From Leucaena leucocephala (lineage: Eukaryota > Streptophyta > Magnoliopsida > Fabales > Fabaceae): 64,000 nucleotides of DNA. Shown piece by piece: positions 33,277-45,898 of this stretch. Where the stretch lies: positions 18,867,989 to 18,931,988 of the forward strand of contig CM073537.1 in assembly GCA_037074615.1 (NCBI GenBank), written 5' to 3'. Positions within the stretch are counted from its first letter, which is position 1. Every line of letters begins with the position of its first letter. A program made the translations under genes and the position numbers. Below the pieces are notes generated by a model. It was not told the origin of the DNA, did no database searches, and worked only from the letters and a program-made list of their open reading frames with translations.

Positions 33277-34165
33277 ATGGATAGATCAGTGAGGGTTAAG
33301 ATTTTGTTTGGAGGTTTCTCCGCGTTGCGCATGTTCTTAATTAGGAACGTCCGTTTCAATAATGGAGCCACCTGCGAATTTCGTGTTTTGAGACTCTCTT
33401 GTTGATGATGGAAACAACAATTACCTTATTTCTCTCTCGAAGGCCAACTTCTTCCCACATGGCATCGATCTTGGTAAACCCACCGGACGCTTCACTAATG
33501 GAAAAACCATCGTCGACATCATAGGTATGTATATACAACTATAAACCGCCTAGTTGTTTCTCACATTTTTTTAACTGTAATAACGATATATTAACGGTGA
33601 ATTTCCATTAATGACTCAACAGGTCAAGAGCTAGGCATGGGTTATACTCCACCATACTTGGCACACACTACATCTGGCCCTGTGGTTCTTCGTGGTGTCA
33701 ATTATGCTTCTGGGGTTGCTGGAATTCTCAATGACACCGGAAAAATCTTCGTACGTTTTTAATCCTTTTGCTCTGTTTCATCTTTTATATATCCATCACC
33801 AACTTCTGATGAAGCTTGATCAGATGATGATTCTGCTTTATATATATATATATTTTCATATGGTGGTCGAATCAGCTTGGATGCACAGATAGATAACTTC
33901 GCCAACACCAGGAACGACATCATCTCCATTATTGGTTCTCCTGCAGCTCTCAAATTATTGAAAAGAGCAATATTTTCTGTCACAGTGGGCTCCAATGATT
34001 TCATCAACAACTTCCTACAACCATCCTTCTCAATATCTCTAGAATTTCCTATTCCCGGAATATTTGTGGCCACGCCTTGATCTCAAGACTCAGAGCACAG
34101 CTCACTGTACGTAGCAACACATACTTCCACTTTCTTCAAACTCATATGCTTCTAAACAATCATTC

Positions 34166-34204
<39 letters not shown>

Positions 34205-34799
34205 TAGGGCATGTTACTGATATTGCAGAGACTGTTCAATCTGGGAGCCAGAAAGATAGTGGTGGCGAATGTGGGTCCTATAGGGTGTATACCGATTCAC
34301 AGGGGCATACACCTATCTTCAGGTAATAATTGTGTTAGTTTCTTGAATCAGTTAGCTCAGTTATTCAACACACGATATTGAAGATCCTCATTCCTGAGCT
34401 AAGAACCAACCTTTTCGGGGTTCAACCATCCTTTATGCGGACGTTGACCACATTTTATCTGACATACTCCAAAATTACACTGCATATGGTATGCGTATAT
34501 ATAGGTGTGTGTGTGTGTATCTCTGTACTGTAATGCAAATCCAAGTTTCTGGGTTTAATTAAATATTAATGGTGGCGTTGTGTGGAAATGAATAGGGTTT
34601 GAGAATGCTTCATCGTCGTGCTGTTCGTTGGCGGGGAGGTTCGGAGGGCTGATACCATGTGGACCGACGTCGGAACTATGTGAGGACATATCCCTATCAT
34701 CCTTCTCAAGCTGCAAACGAGATCATCGCTAAGAGACTCTTGGATGGCTATCTTCCTGAAATCTCACCCATCAACCTTCGCCGCCTCGCTTCTTCTTGA
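33277..34799 (+). pseudogene. GDSL esterase/lipase pseudogene (copy 1 of the cluster)
   Basis: Remnants of five exons collinear with the intact genes downstream: about 33277-33524, 33623-33750, about 33862-34110, 34229-34490, 34596-34799. Readable pieces include DSLVDDGNNNYLISLSKANF, GQELGMGYTPPYLAHTTSGP, LDAQIDNFANTRNDIISIIG, GSNDFINNFL and SCCSLAGRFGGLIPCGP. Lesions: a TGA at 33389-33391 replaces the glycine codon of the catalytic FGDS motif; the likely start ATG (33277) is in another frame; the intron-2 acceptor AG is lost near 33861 (CATATGGTGG where relatives have ATATAGGGTGG); exon 3 is frameshifted near 34075; exon 4 has several frameshifts and stops after 34370; and exon 5 lacks the RSKYVFWD block before the catalytic histidine region. 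It cannot give an active enzyme. Confidence 0.85.
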
Positions 34800-37700
34800 T
34801 CTTCATGAACTCTTCACATTTATGGAATGCAGTTACTCCTTCAAAATAATATCACATATAATATGTCTTTCTAATACCTACACACAGCTAGTCTAGTGAT
34901 GTAAAACCCTCTAGATAAAGACCTATATCAGTTGCTAATAATAGGACACAGAAAAAGCACTGAATATATAAAAATATAATGTCTTTGTTATCCTCTTCCT
35001 CATGATTTGTTTCCTTAATTATTACTCGACATATGTTTTGGTTTGTCACATATACATTTGAAGATGGTCTTGAGGTTCAAATCCATTTGAACAAAATCTG
35101 TTAAGAAGTTGCAATGGAGAAACCTATGACCAGAGTGATTGATTAGCTTGAAGCATTTTTGGGGAACAAGTGTTACGTATATGGGTTGAGCATCAAAATT
35201 GGGTGGTCCCACAATGTAATTGCTAAAAGCCGAAAATGACGACCCCACCACGTCCCAACCGCCTTTGGTTTTACTTAACACAAACAGAGAATCTCCTTTG
35301 CCCAAACGCTACGTCGCCGGAAAACATGATCTAGTCGACCAGGATCCATCGGCGGGCTAATAGCAGGCTTTAGAGTCGATTGGATCTGGCTTCATGTCAA
35401 TTCGATTACGGCCAAGGGATTTAGGGTCGTCGTCTCCTTTCCAAGGTTTGTTTTGAATTTGATTAGTCGTTAGGTCAAGGAATTTGTCGTATTTAAAGAT
35501 TGATGGATTAAATTAGGTCAAGGCAATTCGATTACGGTCAAGGAATATGTTTGTTAATAATTAACATTTAAAAGAAACAAAAACTGATCGGTGCAAGAGA
35601 AATCTTCTCTCATTTTTTTAAAAAGACAATTTCATTCAAACAGATAAAAAAAATACATAATAAACGATGGGTTTTTATAAGATGATGTAACCAATACAAA
35701 GCACATCAGCTCAATGAAGAGGAAACTATATATAAACATCCTAACAACATGTAGTAATAACTAAACCCAAATTAAGACCAACCCAAACTAAAACCTGGAG
35801 TCCATACTCGAAAGAGAGCACCAGACATAACGAAATCTTCTCTCATTTGATAGTGTTAACAAAAGGGGGGAAATAGCACCTATTTTTGCCTTGTGCATAT
35901 AATGCTATGAGATGTTACTGGTATGATAATACTACTCCCAATTTTAATTATAAGACCTTATTAATTTTTTATAGAGATTAAAAAAATTAAATGAATGACT
36001 TTAAAGTATTTATATTTATCTTTCTCATAAAACTAATTTATTTGACTTATAAACTATTCATTTTAAAGAGATCATATACAATATGCTATAATTAAATAAT
36101 TTTTTTTTTAATTTGTTTAAAAAATCAATAAAGTTTTATAATTAGTACCCGAGGCAATATTAAGATTTGCCTGTTTGATATAACAGTTAAAACGTTACCA
36201 TTCGGAAATGTATTAAAGGGATTATACAATACCCATTTACTCCTTATCCACTAAACTTGACAGAAAACAAATTCAAGAAAGTGAAATTTTCTAATTTATG
36301 ATGCTAATGATACAATTAGAGACAGAAGGCATTTATACATGTAGATATCTTGCATAATAATTCTTATTCTTAATATGACCTTTGAGAAATCTCTAAAATC
36401 TAAACTTGTAAACAATGCAGACAGAATTCCATCCAGTTAAAGAAAAAAGAAATAGAAGTTCAAGAATACAGTATAAGAAGTATATGGTAGCTGTTGAAAA
36501 CTTGAAATTACTGTCAACCTTTGTTGTTTACAGTAAGGTGCGTGCAGAGAGCATTCAATGTCGAGCAGGGATTTGCTCAACTTGACATATAGTGGGAGCC
36601 AGAATTAAATGAGCCCTTTCAATTGGATATTTTTAAGGGGGGGAAATTTGGAAAAAAATCTTTGGCATATTTATTATTCACGTTTCATGCTTAAAAATGT
36701 TACCCCTTTTAATTTAATGACTTATACCCGTACAAAAAGTAAATTTTAATATGGCTAGCTAAGGGGGTAACTAGTAGTAATGGCATCATGTGAAAATATT
36801 TATTTGATTATCCAGAACATTATTTTATTAATAATGGAATGGTTTTTTTTTAATAAATATGCTTAGAGAAGAAGGAAAATTACTGATGCAATATGTGTTT
36901 GAGCAAGTTCCTTAGTGAGTAAACTTAGATGAAATAAAAACACGTTTTGCCCGTAGGGTCGACTAGCTGTGATGTTAGATGCACGACATTAAAAAAAAAA
37001 AAAAAAAGGTATGACCTCTTTTGTTTTGGTTGACGCAATAAAACTAGATCAAGTAAACGTCTTTAATTTGTACTAATTTATAAGTGTGCTATATTCTATG
37101 TCCTGTTTTTAACTAGTACGTTAAAATTTTCCCCGCTTTTATTGCTAGCTAATTTACGGATATCAATATGTAACCATTTGCCTGGTTCGCTTGTATCCAT
37201 GTAATTAAATCAGATGAGATGAAAATGATGAAGCTAAGTTATCAAGAAAGTGAAAAATGAGTTTATTAATTCGTGCTATGATGAAAAGAAGGGTTAAGAT
37301 AAATCTAGAACCTGAAGTATTTTTTTAATAGTACTTACCTTAAAGTATTTTTTTAATTGCACCAAATATCCTAAAATATTTTAGTACAATTTTTCCCTTA
37401 GAGTATTTTACTTAGCTGCAATGAATACCCTGAACTCATAATACGGGGGGTGATACTAAAAAAATATTTTAAAATGTTATATGCATAAAAAATTAATAAA
37501 AGATATTAATTCCTACTGGAAAAATAATTTAAGATATTTGATAAATTATAAATTAGTTTAAAATACTGAGTGCTATTAAAAAAATAGTCAGGATGCTGAA
37601 TGTAATTTAATCCAAAAAAACCGGGGCGGGGTACTCATCGCAGGCTGAAGATGTGTTTTAAAATGATTTTAATATTATGAGCAAAGAGGCTACCAAAGAT

Positions 37701-38125
37701 TCAAGTTGGATGCCTAGCTAGCCAACTTGAAACTAATCAAAACCTTTAAAATGTTAGAATCCATAAATGTGGAGGTCATCTTTACTCTGCCAAGTCAGAA
37801 GAGAGAGACCAAAATAATTATTTGAATCTGGAATGAACAATACCCAGGGTCATTTATGTGGTTCTGCCTTGTATAGGTGAGATATGTAAACCAAATAAAA
37901 GGCCCATGTTTAAAAACAAAAAAAGTTTCAGATTCTTTTTAGTTTCTTATCATTGTCTCTTACCTTTGTAATGCTTATTTCCTACACATTCTCCCCTCTC
38001 CATCTTTATATATATTGAATTGAAGGCCTGCCATATCTATCTCGTCTTACTAAGAAAACATTCTCCATTACCTCATACTGCTTCATATTGCCCCTTCATT
38101 AAAACTTGATTAGTTCGGTTTCTCT
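34800..38125. other. Intergenic region between GDSL copies 1 and 2
   Basis: About 3.3 kb, AT-rich. It contains a Stowaway-like element at about 35935-36150 and an A-run near 36990-37008. A minus-strand open frame at 35015-35305 was not recognised. The promoter of GDSL copy 2 should lie at about 37900-38125. No other gene. Confidence 0.45.
35935..36150. mobile_element. Stowaway-like MITE remnant
   Basis: Left end TACTCCCAATTTTAATTATAA, right end about TTTTATAATTAGTA; the ends are complementary over about 14 bases, and the interior is AT-rich. Ends are less certain than for the copy at 7678. Confidence 0.35.
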
Positions 38126-39912
38126 ATGAAGTGGTTTCTGATGCTTATTGGTTTGAAAAAACCAGTCAATATTCTTGGGGTTACATTGCAATTTTTGACA
38201 ATTTTACTTCTTCCTAGGATTTGCTTGTCAAAGAATGTTCCTGCTTCTTTTGTGTTTGGGGACTCACTGCTTGATCCGGGTAACAACAACTACATTGCTT
38301 CACTCTCTAGGGCAAACTACGTTCCCAATGGAGTCGATTTTGGTTGGCCCTCTGGTCGTTTCACAAATGGAAGAACCATAGTGGACATCTTAGGCAAGTT
38401 TTGCTAACTTTTTACCTTTCTGCATTTTCCCTTTTTTTCTTTAAACAAATATGAATAAATTAATTACTGTTTCTCTCTCTTTTTTTCCCCAAGGCCATCA
38501 ACTGGGTCTTGATTTCACCCCTCCTTACTTGGCTCCAACTACAAGAGGATCAGTGATTCTTAAGGGAGTTAATTATGCTTCCGGTGGAGGTGGCATTTTG
38601 AATCACACTGGGCTAATTTTTGTAAGTTTAATTTCTTCCTCAAAAATGGAGGAAATTAAATAACTTCAAACTTTGAAATTTTAGTGAACTATATATATAA
38701 GAGAATCTTGTTTGTTGACATTGATAGGGTGATCGAATCAACATGGATGCTCAGATAGATAACTTTGCAAACACTAGGCAAGATATTATATCCATGATTG
38801 GTGTTTCTGCAGCTCAGGAGCTATTCAAAAATTCAATCTTTTCAGTAGCCATGGGCTCAAATGATTTCATAAACAACTATTTAACACCTGTCTTATCAAC
38901 TGCGGAAAGGAAGCTTGTTTCTCCAGAAACGTTCGTGTCCTCCATGACTTCACAGTTCAGACTGCAGCTCACTGTAAGTAATTTTGCTCAAAACCCTTTT
39001 GGAAACTCTTTGCCACCATTTTCTTGCTTGGATATATATAATATTTCTGATTAATTTGCAGCGACTATTCAATCTGGGAGTCAGGAAGATTGTGGTGGCA
39101 AATGTGGGGCCTATTGGGTGCATTCCATTTGAAAGGGATACAAACCCAGATGCTGGAGATAACTGTGTTGCTTTCCCAAATCAGATAACTCAATTATTTA
39201 ACGCCCAATTGAAGAGCCTCGTTGCAGAACTCAACAAGAACTTGCAAGGCTCATTATTTGTTTATGCAGATGTTTACCACATTTTAGAAGACATTCTGCA
39301 GAACTACAGGGCATATGGTTCGTGTGTATAATTTTTCTCAAACATATATATATATATATACTCCTCCGATCCAGTACTTAATATATATATATAATATATT
39401 TACTAATTTAATTATATTAAAATAGTTAAATTAGTTAATATAATTTTTTTAAAATATTTTAATCATCTTTTTTAACCCTCTCCCTTCTTTCCTTATTTAA
39501 TTATTGTCGAGAATTATCAATAAAATTAATTTAAAAAAAATAAATATAAGAAATATGTTATATATTTATGACTAAGACTAATTTATCAATTAGGACATAT
39601 ATTAAGAATTAGAGTATATATATATATATATATAGTATTTGAACCTTTTAATTAGGTGATTTAACTTGTGTTCATCATCATGGAACAGGTTTTGAGAATC
39701 GAGATTCGTCATGTTGTCACATAGCTGGAAGATTTGGAGGTTTGATTCCTTGCTTTCCAAAATCAAAAGTGTGCGAGGATCGTTCCAAGTATGTGTTCTG
39801 GGACGCGTTTCATCCTTCTGAAGCTACCAATGCTCTTATAGCAAAACGTCTGTTAGATGGTGATGCTAATGACATTTCGCCCATGAATGTTCGCAAACTC
39901 ATTGAAGCTTGA
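38126..39912 (+). CDS. GDSL esterase/lipase (intact copy 2)
   Basis: Five exons: 38126-38393, 38494-38621, 38728-38973, 39062-39317, 39689-39912, giving 373 residues, the normal size. GDSL lipases are secreted serine hydrolases acting on acyl esters. An N-terminal hydrophobic segment (about residues 15-34, ending RICLSK) acts as signal peptide. Conserved blocks: FGDSLLDPGNNNY with nucleophile Ser47; NYASGGGGIL with oxyanion Gly; GSNDFINNY with Asn177; and VFWDAFHPSE with Asp338 and His341. The first intron starts GC (AG|GCAAGT) rather than GT; no GT donor keeps the frame. Other introns are GT-AG. Intron 4 holds a Stowaway-like MITE. It most resembles the subfamily of Arabidopsis At4g16230; substrate unknown. 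Second of four tandem copies in the same orientation. Confidence 0.92.
39361..39614. mobile_element. Stowaway-like MITE in intron 4 of GDSL copy 2
   Basis: 254 bp between TA dinucleotides. Left end CTCCTCCGATCCAGTACTTAA, right end inverted CTCTAATTCTTAATATATGTCC: shared CTC...TTAATATAT pattern. AT-rich interior. Absent from intron 4 of the two downstream paralogues, where that intron is only about 70-85 bases, so it inserted after duplication. Confidence 0.55.
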
Positions 39913-41318
39913 TTTATTTTGTCTGGCCTTTTGTTGAATTGATGGGTTGGATATTTATTTTGAGCAAGATAGCATATTTTATCTAGTATCAAAGCTAATA
40001 GAAAGCCGGATAGTTATTAATTTGCTATTATTGCATTGGTTATATTTGGGGTATATTTTTGTTGCCTTGTGTTTTTTCGCATATTGGATATCATGCTAAA
40101 AATATTTGTAGGTATTAAATACCTTCATATTTAGCACTGTCAGAGAACTGAAAGTTGTTAAAAATGACATAGTGTTTGGTATACCTAAAAACGGAAATTT
40201 TAAAAGTACTTTTGACCTTGAGAAAATTTTAAAACAAATAGTCATATTTGTCCAAAATAACTTTTAGACTAAACCATGATTTAAAATCAATATTTTGAAT
40301 AAGGTATTGAGATTAGCTTGTAGAACAATAAAAGAGTTTATGGACTATCTAATTACTATTTTACCCTTATTTTTTCTTACATCTTCTCTCATCTCCATCC
40401 TCTCTCCTCTCTCCTATCTCTTCTCCACCTCCACTCCTCTCTCCTCTCTCTTCTTCACACCCACTCCTCTCTCTTCTCCAATATCTCTCCTCTATCATAT
40501 TTTTAATAAAATCATACCCTTTCTGGTAATTTTCTAATTACAAAAGTGCTTCTGGTAATAACTATACAAATACTTATTTATTTATAACCACTTTTTTTCA
40601 TAAGCTCTTCTCCAAAAGCCCTTTTCTAAAAGTTGTTCAAAAGTTATTTTCTAAACTCTTATCCAAATAGGTCCAGTTCACTATAAAAGTGATAGAATTA
40701 AACCTTAATGGAAGTAGTTTTTGGGTGGTGAACTATCATAAAATCTCTGTGTATGCACATATTGTATAGTGTATCTTTTTTTTTATTATTCATAGTATCA
40801 TTCCATTAGAGACAATCTTACTCGAGAATTTAGTTGGACACTAAATATAAATATCTCTCATAGTAAAAATTTAAATATTAATTTATTATATTAGAATAGA
40901 CTAATATTTTCTATTAAATCCAACTCTATTGATATTCTGTATAACATACCTTATGAATATTGAATGTACTTATACGAGGCATATTAAAACTTTATTTTTA
41001 ACACCCAAGATATTAACATTAATCCTACCCAAAACCTTATAATAAATTAATCAACACTGTACTCTATCCCCCCCCCCAAAAAAAAATATGAGCACCATAT
41101 ATACCTACCAAAAACCTCCTAATATATTGATGTTAAGAAAAAATAAAAAAGTTTGCGCCGTTCGCTTCCTGTGCCCGTGTCGATCCTAATTTACTGGCAA
41201 TAAAGAATGTCGGGGGAGTAGGTGATAATGGTTAATACACAAGATACGTACTAAATTCGTATTGTGTGGTTCCAGAAGGGAAGAAATAAACAAGTGTTGA
41301 AGAAAAAGAAAATCACTA

Positions 41319-41560
41319 CCCCTCTAATCCTTAACATAAAATTTAATCAAAAAAATTAATTTTAACTTTAAATACAATTCTTATTTTTTCATATTTGATT
41401 AATATTTTTTTAAATTACGTTATAAATATTCTATCAATAATAATTAAATAAAAAAATTAAAAAAATTGTTAGAGTATTCTAAAAAAAATATATAACATAA
41501 ACTAACTTAACTAATATAATTAAATTAATTAAATCAGTCTTATATAGAGAATAAGAGGCG
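41319..41560. mobile_element. Stowaway-like MITE remnant
   Basis: Begins TA then CCCCTCTAATCCTTAACATAA and ends near GTCTTATATAGAGAATAAGAGG; ends are partly complementary. Related to the copy at 45568. Confidence 0.35.
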
Positions 41561-41693
41561 TGCCAATATAAATTATAAAATTTATTTTTAAGTTGTACAT
41601 TGTTTACAAGGTAATTGAATGTTGTAATATTCACAAGTTATAAAGTATGAATGTTGTTATGAATCTAGGCAAACTTCCCTTAATATATATATG

Positions 41694-41694
<1 letters not shown>

Positions 41695-41736
<42 letters not shown>
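41695..41736. repeat. (AC)n microsatellite
   Basis: Uninterrupted AC run of about 42 bases. Confidence 0.9.
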
Positions 41737-41739
<3 letters not shown>

Positions 41740-42533
41740 TTTGGCTTCCCTGGCAACATCACTTTGGCATTCTATGAAACGTAATTTTATTCTTCATTTA
41801 TATTGATCTCTTATAACATAAAATTCCCTTAAAATAAATTAAACCTAACAGATAAAAGAGGTGATGGGGATGAGAATTGTGGGAAATAGCAGCATTTATA
41901 ACACATCATCCACTCCCTCTGACACAAATTTAGATCACAGAATGAAAAACAACACAACACAGCTCACACCCTCCGACGGCGGAGACAAGGGGGACCCGAC
42001 GTGCCTTGCCGCCTTCATGATTTTATTTTATTTTTCTTAAATTTGGAAAAAGTTTCATTTTTAAACGAAATTAATAGCTTAACCACTACTCATGATTAGA
42101 AGTGACTTATATAATAACAGCCAAAGAAGTATAACGATATTACTCTTCTCTTTTCTATTTATAAGGTTGAGAGAGAAATTTTTTTTGTCCTAAATAAATA
42201 ATCATCATTTTAAAATTTATATAATCCCTCAAATTTACTAATATATGAGGAATAAAAATATGTGTTTGAAATATATTTTTAATCATTTGAAAGAAACCTA
42301 ATTAAATAATTAAGTTTCAATAAATATGACGAAAAATTAAAATTATATAGATTTTATAATTGATAATATAATGAGGAAAATTTCATAACATATTCAAAAA
42401 TTTGAAAATCTATGTACTAAAATTATTTTTTGTAAAAAAAGTTATTTTTTATAAATATAAAATGTTTATTAATTCCTATGTTAAAGAGGAGTATTCGGTT
42501 AAAAGAAAAATTTAACAATTAACTAACGGTAAG

Positions 42534-42808
42534 ATGGACCTATCTTCTGTGGGTTCAGCTGGTGAATGGGTGAGACATGCGACTATTTGGAGTGTGTTCG
42601 ATCCTTGGGGATCACTTTATTATGGTTTTAGTCGTGGTGCTTAGGGAGACATCATAACTCTTTAGTGTTTAGGTTTACGCCTGAGGGTAATTGACAGCTC
42701 GCCCTACCCGACATTGGTATCGCCTAGGAAGAATAAAGACTTCACTCTGCCTTTGGATCGAGGGTGAGCCTAACCCCTTTTCAAAATAATTTTTTCTTGT
42801 ATAAAAAA
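42534..42808 (+). mobile_element. Second-type SINE-like element
   Basis: The head has an A-box-like sequence (GGTTCAGCTGGTGAATGGG) and a strong B-box-like sequence (GTGTTCGATCCTTGG) about 35 bases later; the 3' end is A-rich (ATAAAAAAAACTAACG). An 8-base repeat AACTAACG occurs on both sides, short for a SINE target duplication. The body differs from the SINE at 27645, so this would be another family. Confidence 0.45.
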
Positions 42809-42854
42809 AACTAACGTAGCATGGATGGAAATAGAATTTTAAATATATACAATG

Positions 42855-42892
<38 letters not shown>

Positions 42893-43305
42893 AGTTTGTA
42901 AGATAGAGAAGATGTTTATGTAATTTAGATGAAATAAAAGGGTGATTAATGCATTTTACTCTAATTTGTATGAACAGAGGTGGACAAGATACAGGAATGT
43001 AAGGCGAAAAGAGGGTTTAGTTATATATTTATATGTGAAATGGAAGCATGCGATAATAGGAGGCATCATTTATGTTGTTTTAGGGCATTATATGTGAGAT
43101 ATTAACGAAAGGCCACCGTTAACATTCCCCTATTACTTAAGTCGTAAAGTACGCAACACTAACACGTGCTTACTTTTCTTTTCTTGATGATGACGACTTC
43201 ACACACACACACACATACCTATATATATAGACAACCTCGTCCCCTTCTTGTATAGCGAGCAAAGTACGTAGAATCTGCAGAAACACGTTGACGACGTCGT
43301 TTGTG

Positions 43306-45253
43306 ATGCTCATGGCGGATTTGAAGAAGCCTCTCAATTTTGGGGTTACAGCGCAAATTTTAACAGCTTGTTATTGTGTCTTGTTTAGGGTTTGCTTATC
43401 AAAGAACCTTTCTGCAATTTTTATGTTTGGAGACTCGCTCGTCGATGCGGGTAACAACAATTACATTGTTTCAATCGTCAAGGCAAACTTCTACCCCAAT
43501 GGAATTGACTTTGGAGGGCCTACAGGTCGTTTCTGTAATGGAAGAAATGTAGCAGATTTCACAGGCATGATTTATATATTTATATATACGCATACACACA
43601 CTCCTCGGTCTTATTTAAAGGGATGAGAGGGAAGGGATATTTTGATCTTATATATTTACATTAAATTTTTAAATTTGTATATAGATGTACAATTTTACAG
43701 TTTATTTACGTTGATTTTGTTCTCATGAAGTATAATAATATATGTTAAATAAGGATAAAATTAGAAAATTATTAAATTTTAAAATAGAGTTGATAAAGTT
43801 TAAAGTTTTTTTTATTCTAAATAAAATATGTTGGAGGTGACTTATCCTATATATATAATTTACTTCCAGTATGTTTTACACAGTCAAAAAAAATCTTAAA
43901 CTTCATTTACCATACTATAGAATTCAATAACTTTTCAACTTAACTCCTATTTAATATATATTATATTATATATAAATAAAGTCAACATATAATAAATAAA
44001 TAGTAAAATAGTACATATATGAACAAATTCTCTCTGCCCAACCCTATAAATATAATAGGAGGAGTATATAGTTTCCTGCATTATTATTAATTTAATTAAT
44101 AACTATATCTCCTTCCTCTTTGCCACCAGGGCATGAATTGGGTGTTGATTTCACGCCTCCTTACTTGGCTCCTACCACAAAAGGATCAGTGGTTCTTGAG
44201 GGAGTCAATTATGCTTCCGGTGGAAGTGGCATTTTGAATATCACTGGACTAGTATTGGTAAGTTTAATTTCTTCCTAAAAAAATTGACGTAGAGGAATTA
44301 ATTATAATAACTTAAACTTGGAAATTTAATTTTCTTGGTGAATTATAAGAATAATCTTGTTCCTGGACATTGACATATATATATATAGGGTGGTCAAATC
44401 AACCTGGATTCTCAGATAGAGAACTTTGCATACACTAGGCAAGACATCATTTCCATGATTGGTGTTTCTGCAGCTCAAGATCTATTCAGAAATTCCATGT
44501 TTTCATTTTCCGCTGCCTCCAATGATTTCATGTTGAACAATTTATTAACATCTGCGCCAAGAAAGTTGGTGTCTCCAGAAACGTTTGTCGCCTCCATGAT
44601 ATCAAAGTTCAAACAACAGCTCACTGTAAAATTTTCCAACTCAAGATCATATAATTTTATTTTATTTTTCCGACACATATTAATTAATTATTTTGTAGCG
44701 ATTATTCGACCTGGGAGGCAGAAAACTTGTGGTGTCAAACGTTGGGCCTATAGGGTGCACCCCGTTTAATTTGAAAGGGACACAAACCGAGATGCTGGAG
44801 ATAACTGTGTAGCTTTCCCCAACCAGATACTGAATTATTCAACGCCCAATTAAAGAGCCTCCTTGAAGAACTCAACAAGAACCTGCAAGGCTCATTATTT
44901 GTTTATGCAAATATTTACCACATTTTAGCAGAAATCATGCACAACTACACGGCATATGGTATGTTATACCTGAACCTTTTAATTAATTAATTAGGTGCTT
45001 TTATTGAATTGAATTGAATTGAATTACAGGTTTTGAGAATAGAGATTCGGCATGTTGTCACGTGGCTGGAAGATCTGGAGGGTTGATGTTATGCATTCCC
45101 ACGTCAAGAGTGTGCGAGGATCGTTCAAAGTATGTGTTCTGGGACGCTTTCCATCCTACTGATGCAACCAATGCTCTCGTAGCAAAACGTCTGTTAGATG
45201 GTGATGTTAATGACATTTCTCCCATGAATATTCGCAAACTCGTTCAAGCTTGA
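43306..45253 (+). pseudogene. GDSL esterase/lipase copy 3, frameshifted
   Basis: Exons 43306-43564, 44130-44257, 44389-44625, 44699-44958, 45030-45253 align one-to-one with copies 2 and 4. Start is ATG at 43306 (MLMADLKKPLNFGV); the upstream TTG at 43288 is not used. Exons 1-3 are open, with FGDSLVDAGNNNY and NYASGGSGIL. Exon 4 has a 5-base insertion at about 44768-44772 after GCTPF and loses one base near 44831, so the frame is lost and a TAG at 44810-44812 ends it after VGPIGCTPFNLK. Exon 5 still reads VFWDAFHPTDATNALVAKRL, so decay is recent. The block III motif reads ASNDF instead of GSNDF, and intron 1 again begins GC (AG|GCATGA). A truncated product would lack the catalytic Asp and His. 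Sequencing error is the alternative explanation. Confidence 0.82.
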
Positions 45254-45567
45254 TTTCATTATTTTCAGCAACATGGAAACACTCATGTTTCTTATTTAAT
45301 TTGTTGTTATGTTTGTGTATGGTACGTTGTTGTTGTTGTCTTGTATTTTTGTCCCCTGCATATTGGATAGATATCGTGCTAATTAAAATTATTCTTACGT
45401 GTCAAGTCATTTTGTAATAGTTTGTGTATCATTAATTACTTTTCTCCCAAACATGCAGTCATCCTTCTCAATTTCCATATTAAAATATATGGGCTATATA
45501 GTGTTTTTTTTTTATTATAAAGATGGAGAGACAAGAACAATTTATAGATAATTTTAAATCTTTAATA

Positions 45568-45898
45568 CCCCCTTTAATCCTTAATATAAAAATTATTTGA
45601 TTAATTTAAATAAATTAAGAAAGCGAAATAAATCAGTTAATTGTTATAAATATAACATGATCTCTTTAAAATACTCATGTATAATATTAAATTATATATT
45701 AATTCATAAATTAAATAAATTAATTTAAAAAAATTAATAAAAGACAAAATACATTAAAGTCATCAATTTATAATTAAATTTAACTTTTTAACTAATTCCT
45801 ATACTAATAATCAAGAGGTAATAAAAAAATTAACTTTTCTTAATCCTAAATCCTAATCAAATAGCTATAACTGCCTTATATTATAAATAAGAGGCAGT
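45568..45898. mobile_element. Stowaway-like MITE
   Basis: Starts after TA with CCCCCTTTAATCCTTAATATAA and ends GCCTTATATTATAAATAAGAGGCAG before TA; contains the AAATAAATCAGTTAATTGTTATAA block shared with the element at 7678. Confidence 0.4.

Larger units (their letters stand above)
39913..43305. other. Intergenic region between GDSL copies 2 and 3
   Basis: 3.4 kb AT-rich. Contains a possible foldback element at about 40165-40680, a Stowaway-like stretch at about 41319-41560, a CA microsatellite, a SINE-like element (42534-42808), a TA microsatellite (about 42860-42888) and, from about 43045, the copy 3 promoter, which is duplicated upstream of copy 4. Confidence 0.45.

Noticed and set aside
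35015..35305. Minus-strand frame of 96 residues (MGKGDSLFVLSKTKGGWDVV...)
   Set aside because: It looks protein-like in places but upstream sequence is broken by stops, and I could not assign a family.
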